Made by a program: the position numbers and the translations under genes. From positions 1 to 9,355 of the forward strand of contig CALEPT010000075.1 of NCBI GenBank assembly GCA_937910385.1: DNA of 9,355 bases, read 5' to 3'. This document shows, piece by piece, positions 6,304 through 9,355 of this stretch. The notes under the pieces are model-generated. The model was given only the letters and a program-made list of their open reading frames with translations, had not been told where the DNA came from and did no database searches. Source of the DNA: an uncultured Ruminococcus sp. (GTDB lineage: Bacteria > Bacillota > Clostridia > Oscillospirales > Ruminococcaceae). Position 1 is the first letter of the stretch. Every line of letters begins with the position of its first letter.

Positions 6304-7443
6304 TTACTCTTTTCCAAAATTTTTCACGTTTCTGACATGTGAAGCAAGCGCCGCAGCGTCCGTCACCTTGCTGAAAATCGAAGGTGCAAAGCGGATAGTG
6401 CCGTTTTTCGTCCCGAGCTGAGCGTGCGCGAGAGCAGCGCAGTGGAAGCCCGCGCGCAGGCAGTAGCCGCGCTCCGCGAGCACCTCGGCTGCTCTTTCCG
6501 ATGGTATATTATCTATATTGAACGAGACTATTGGTGCATACCGCGCCGTTTCGTCTCTGTATATCGTTATATTGCTGCTTTTTTCAAGCTCGGATATGAA
6601 CCGGCGGCATATCATATCTTCATGGGAAAAGATGTTTTGCATTCCGTTTTTTTCGATGAATCCTATTCCTGCCTTTATTGTCATAGCGCCTATTATTGGC
6701 GGAGTACCGCTCTCGAGAGCGTCCGGCAGGAAATCCGGCTGGATAAGGCTCTGCGAGCGGCTTCCTGTACCGCCCTGAATAATGGGAAAGATAGGGAACT
6801 GTCCGTCAGATAAGAGCAGACCTGTGCCCGTAATGCCGTATAGTCCCTTATGACCTGAGGTGCACAGTATATTTATACCGTCGCTGAGCTTTACATCGAT
6901 CACGCCGCAAGCCTGAGCTCCGTCCGCGATGAAGCAGATACCGCGGCTGCGGCAAAGAGCTGCTATCCTTTTGTATGGAAGCAGCTGCCCCGTAACGTTG
7001 CTTGCGAGCGTGCAGACTATCGCTTTTGTATCGCTTCTGATAAGCGAGCGGAAGCTTTCTGCTGTTCTGTCGTCGTCGGGGAAGACCTCCGCGACAGAGA
7101 GCGTTATGCGCTTTTTTGCCGCAAGAGCGGCGGCAGGTCTTGCCGAAGCGTTGTGCTCAAGGCTGCTTATTATCATATGACCGCCGTGATTCATGACGCC
7201 TTGTATCGCCATATTCAGTGCATGAGTGCAGTTGAGTGCAAAGACGGTGTTTTCGGGCTCAGCACCGAAGAAGCGGGCGGCAGCTTCTCTTGCCGAATAT
7301 AAAGCTTCCGAAGTGCGCATAGCGAGCGCATGGCCGCCCCTCCCGGCATTTCCTCCGTATTTTTCGATAGCCTCTGCCGCTGCTCTGCGGACGGCTTCGG
7401 GCTTCGGGTAGGTCGTGGCGGCGTTGTCGAAATTTACGATCAT
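6304..7443 (-). CDS. Cysteine desulfurase-like class V aminotransferase
   Basis: This is a PLP enzyme that most likely takes sulfur (or selenium) from cysteine (selenocysteine), leaving alanine. It has 379 residues from ATG 7443, with GGAGG eight bases upstream; a longer in-frame ORF from 7509 is spurious, because MIVNFDNAATTYPKP is the family N-terminus. Visible features are: H97 (SLEHNA, ring stacking), D174 and Q177 (ADGAQ), the PLP lysine K199 in TSGHK, and the catalytic cysteine C335 in RAGFHCAALAHAQLGT. The RAG-HCAP/A-LAH form and the ending GTIRFAPSIF fit the subfamily called 'cysteine desulfurase family protein' (TIGR01977 type) rather than SufS or IscS. The gene starts one base after the stop of a Se/S-carrier-like gene, so the two are coupled. 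No suf scaffold gene or selD is in the window. Sulfur versus selenium as cargo cannot be decided here. Confidence 0.92.
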   Translation of the reverse strand: MIVNFDNAATTYPKPEAVRRAAAEAIEKYGGNAGRGGHALAMRTSEALYSAREAAARFFGAEPENTVFALNCTHALNMAIQGVMNHGGHMIISSLEHNASARPAAALAAKKRITLSVAEVFPDDDRTAESFRSLIRSDTKAIVCTLASNVTGQLLPYKRIAALCRSRGICFIADGAQACGVIDVKLSDGINILCTSGHKGLYGITGTGLLLSDGQFPIFPIIQGGTGSRSQSLIQPDFLPDALESGTPPIIGAMTIKAGIGFIEKNGMQNIFSHEDMICRRFISELEKSSNITIYRDETARYAPIVSFNIDNIPSERAAEVLAERGYCLRAGFHCAALAHAQLGTKNGTIRFAPSIFSKVTDAAALASHVRNVKNFGKE

Positions 7444-7444
7444 A

Positions 7445-7666
7445 TCAGCCACCTCCGTAGACCTTGAACGTATACGGGATAGAGTAATTATCGAGTATCT
7501 CTGCGGCACTGCGGCAGCGTTCGCTCACGTAAAGAGAGAAGCCGCAGCCTCCGGCAGAGCTGTTATCTTTTCTTTTTATCTTGCAGGTATACCCTCTTGA
7601 TCTCAGGAGCTTTTCGCCCTTAACGGCGTAGGTGTAAGAGGGCATTTCAAATACACATACCTTCAA
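7445..7666 (-). CDS. Putative Se/S carrier-like protein (DUF3343), TTG start
   Basis: With a TTG start at 7666 this is a 73-residue protein, the usual size for the family. The start choice rests on AGGGGTGAT, a close match to the 16S 3' end, four bases before the TTG, and on the first beta strand (KVCVFEMPS) beginning there. GTG 7675 or ATG 7645 remain possible. A longer ORF reaching 7807 overlaps the likely promoter and has no family resemblance in its first 45 codons. The diagnostic part is TYAVKGEKLLRSRGY followed by the GGCGF motif with C41, the residue thought to carry persulfide or selenide. Members of this family often sit next to cysteine desulfurase-like genes and selenium genes; here the desulfurase gene starts one base downstream. 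The protein is cytosolic, small and basic. The name is family-based, not proven function. Confidence 0.82.
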   Translation of the reverse strand: MKVCVFEMPSYTYAVKGEKLLRSRGYTCKIKRKDNSSAGGCGFSLYVSERCRSAAEILDNYSIPYTFKVYGGG

Positions 7667-7690
7667 AAGTATCACCCCTGACTTCCGCAG

Positions 7691-7730
7691 ACCGCACAGT
7701 TCAGCGTGAAATGCGGTACGATTCATTATA
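7691..7730 (-). promoter_or_regulatory. Possible promoter and leader hairpin of the Se/S-carrier unit
   Basis: A TATAAT lies on the minus strand at 7730-7725, about 60 bases ahead of the TTG start, but no clear -35 is found 16-18 bases upstream. Right after the expected start, ACCGCA (7717-7712) pairs with TGCGGT (7696-7691) as a 6-bp hairpin. This site would lie within the longer ORF that runs to 7807, which is one reason for preferring the shorter protein. Confidence 0.3.
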
Positions 7731-7841
7731 TGCACAGCATATGAAAACGGTTCTTCTGCAAGGTGATTCAGCGTTTTTAACATGATATGTATTGCTTTTT
7801 TGTGCATATCGGAGAAAGCAATTCCGTAATCATCAAAATAC

Positions 7842-7870
7842 TTGAAATTCTTTTGGGTTTTTGTTATAAT
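7842..7870 (+). promoter_or_regulatory. Strong sigma-A promoter of the LRR surface protein
   Basis: TTGAAA (7842-7847), a 17-base spacer and a perfect TATAAT (7865-7870) place the start near 7877, giving a leader of about 38 bases. In that leader a 7-bp hairpin (TTCAGTG at 7881-7887 with CGCTGAA at 7895-7901, one G-U pair) ends one base before the AGGAGG ribosome binding site at 7903-7908. Confidence 0.8.
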
Positions 7871-7915
7871 TTACTAAACATTCAGTGTTGGGAACGCTGA
7901 AAAGGAGGGATTATG

Positions 7916-9355
7916 ATGAAAAAGATCATTGCGGCGGTGCTTTCATTGTGTATTTTGGGCGGAGCTTTGCCTGCATTCAGAAATTACGTGCCGAATACGG
8001 AGATAACAGCGAGGGCGGCAGATTATACCAGTGTGACGGACGGGTATTTGACGTATAATGTTTATGAAGATTATGCGATTCTAAAATTCTGTAACACCAA
8101 AGCCACCGGTGATATCGTCATTGCCTCCGAGGTGAATGGCGTTCCGGTTACGAAGATAGAAGACGAATGTTTTTATAATAGTTCAGTGATTTCATCAGTA
8201 GGCTTAGAAATTTCATCGGTTGTCATTCCTGACAGCGTTACAAGTATAGGTGATAGGGCATTTTATTATTGCACAAGCCTTGAATCAGTAACAATACCAG
8301 ACAGTGTCACAAGCATAGGTGTTGCCGCGTTTGGCTATTGTAAATCTCTTGAATCAATAGAAGTGTCTGAAAATAATGACTATTATTCAGAAAACGACGG
8401 CGTGTTATTTGACAAATCACTAAAAGCCCTTATTCAATATCCTGCTGGGAAAACAGATACCTCATATTCTATCCCAGACAATGTTACAAGTATAAGTAAT
8501 TCATGTTTTAGTGGTTGCTCCGCTATTACATCAATCACCATGCCAAATAGCGTAACAAGCATTGAAGAACGAGCGTTTGACAATTGCCGTAACTTATCCT
8601 CAATCGAAATATCAAATAGCGTTATGAATATAGGTGATAGGGCATTTTATTGTTGCACAAGTCTCACTTCAATAAAGATACCGTACGGAGCTACAAGCAT
8701 AGGTAATAGGGCTTTTTTTAGCTGTGAAAGCCTTACCTCAATAGAGATACCAAACAGTATAACAATCATAGAAGATAATGCGTTTGCTCTTTGCATAAGT
8801 CTAACCTCAATAGATATTCCGGACAGTGTCACAATCATAGATCGTTGTGCGTTTTTGCAGTGCTACAACCTAACCTCAATAAACATTCCCAACAGCCTTA
8901 CAAGCATTGGCAGTAGTGCGTTTAGCGATTGCAAAATTGAATCAATAACGCTCCCTGATAGTGTCACAAGCATCGGTAGTAGTGCGTTTAGCAACTGTAG
9001 AAGTCTTGAAACGATAAATGTGTCTGAAAACAACGAAAATTACTCCAGTATAGACGGCGTGTTATTTGACAAAAAACAAGAAACACTTATTAACTATCCT
9101 ATTAAGAAAACAGGTATCTCGTATTCTATTCCGAACGGTGTTACAACTATAGATGAATCTGCATTTTATTCTACAAGCCTCACCTCAATTACAATTCCTG
9201 ATAGTGTTATAAGTATTGGCGGGATGGCGTTTGAGTATTGCGATAGACTTGAATCCATATATATACTAAATCCTGATTGTGAGATTTATGACAGAGCAAA
9301 TACAATCTGTAACGGATATTATACGGATAGTTATTATTTCACTGGCACAATTTAC
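7916..9355 (+). CDS. BspA-like leucine-rich-repeat surface protein, 5' part
   Basis: The frame is open from ATG 7916 to the right edge (480 codons, no stop), so the gene continues beyond the window. AGGAGG at 7903-7908 favours ATG 7916 over the adjacent ATG 7913. Residues 1-20 form a signal peptide (MKKIIAAVLSLCILGGALPA). After a cap region, residues from about 104 on carry BspA/LRR_5 repeats of about 23 residues with the pattern IPDSVTSIG-x-x-AF-x-x-C-x-SLTSIx, more than ten copies. Two copies are interrupted by a related insert starting VSENN at residues 150 and 369 and containing DGVLFDK and a YP motif, a known variation in this family. Such proteins are exported and often mediate adhesion to host or other surfaces; the partner here is unknown. 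The repeat part is A+T-rich (22 G+C of 60 in 8701-8760, versus 31 of 60 in 6961-7020), unlike the signal-peptide region. The anchor or other C-terminal domain is not visible. Confidence 0.9.
   Translation, partial: MKKIIAAVLSLCILGGALPAFRNYVPNTEITARAADYTSVTDGYLTYNVYEDYAILKFCNTKATGDIVIASEVNGVPVTKIEDECFYNSSVISSVGLEISSVVIPDSVTSIGDRAFYYCTSLESVTIPDSVTSIGVAAFGYCKSLESIEVSENNDYYSENDGVLFDKSLKALIQYPAGKTDTSYSIPDNVTSISNSCFSGCSAITSITMPNSVTSIEERAFDNCRNLSSIEISNSVMNIGDRAFYCCTSLTSIKIPYGATSIGNRAFFSCESLTSIEIPNSITIIEDNAFALCISLTSIDIPDSVTIIDRCAFLQCYNLTSINIPNSLTSIGSSAFSDCKIESITLPDSVTSIGSSAFSNCRSLETINVSENNENYSSIDGVLFDKKQETLINYPIKKTGISYSIPNGVTTIDESAFYSTSLTSITIPDSVISIGGMAFEYCDRLESIYILNPDCEIYDRANTICNGYYTDSYYFTGTIY
8225..9250 (+). 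repeat. Tandem LRR-coding repeats, about 69 bp each
   Basis: Units of about 69 bp share AGTGTCACAAGCAT and GCGTTT-type blocks. One 33-base segment occurs twice with a single mismatch (8245-8277 and 8629-8661). The VSENN insert cassette is also present twice (from 8363 and from 9020), sharing GGCGTGTTATTTGACAAA. The unit containing SDCKIESIT is two residues short and the one containing ESAFYSTSLTSIT is shortened. The pattern points to duplication and recombination within the gene. Confidence 0.85.

Noticed and set aside
7667..7807. N-terminal extension of the Se/S-carrier protein up to ATG 7807
   Set aside because: The extra codons do not resemble the family, cover a likely -10 box, and lack a convincing ribosome binding site, whereas TTG 7666 has one.
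7916..7960. Lipoprotein signal (LSLC) in the LRR protein
   Set aside because: The residue before the cysteine is leucine rather than Gly, Ala or Ser, and the region reads as an ordinary signal peptide.
8225..9250. CRISPR-like spaced repeats
   Set aside because: The roughly 69-bp periodicity is in frame and codes for degenerate BspA leucine-rich repeats in one uninterrupted reading frame.

Overview
The window looks like chromosomal DNA from a cellulosome-bearing gut or rumen Ruminococcus (Oscillospiraceae, Bacillota). This is inferred from a secreted protein with a 30-threonine linker followed by a dockerin, a BspA-type leucine-rich-repeat surface protein, a Se/S-carrier-like protein paired with a class V aminotransferase, AGGAGG-type ribosome binding sites, and roughly 45-50% G+C outside the last gene. 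No species can be named from the sequence alone.

Layout, left to right. Positions 1-1028 (+) hold the 3' end of an extracellular solute-binding protein gene of an ABC importer; it is open at the left edge. Positions 1029-1666 hold no convincing protein gene. They contain two divergent promoter-like sites, each leading to a structured, probably untranslated transcript that ends at a terminator hairpin: one leftward (about 1110-1299) and one rightward (about 1502-1663). These two candidate small RNAs are the least explained part of the window. Positions 1667-3673 (-) encode a secreted modular protein ending in a poly-Thr linker and a dockerin. Positions 3889-6104 (-) are the c-di-AMP pair cdaA-cdaR, joined by a 4-base overlap. 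They have a good promoter just upstream, a roughly 155-base leader rich in hairpins, and a strong terminator after cdaR; glmM, the usual third gene, is absent. Positions 6304-7666 (-) are a two-gene unit: a small Se/S-carrier-like (DUF3343) protein that probably starts at TTG, then a cysteine desulfurase-like PLP enzyme. Positions 7916-9355 (+) are the start of a large BspA-like LRR protein that runs off the right edge. It is absent from a simple closed-ORF view because it has no stop codon in the window.

How the parts relate. The binding protein, dockerin protein and LRR protein are all exported and fit a fibre- or host-glycan-associated lifestyle (nutrient uptake, cellulosome assembly, surface adhesion). 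cdaA/cdaR act at the membrane to make c-di-AMP, a signal for potassium and osmotic and cell-wall homeostasis. The DUF3343/desulfurase pair probably handles sulfur or selenium. No mobile element, tRNA, rRNA or CRISPR array was seen. The last gene is clearly more A+T-rich than its neighbours apart from its signal-peptide region.
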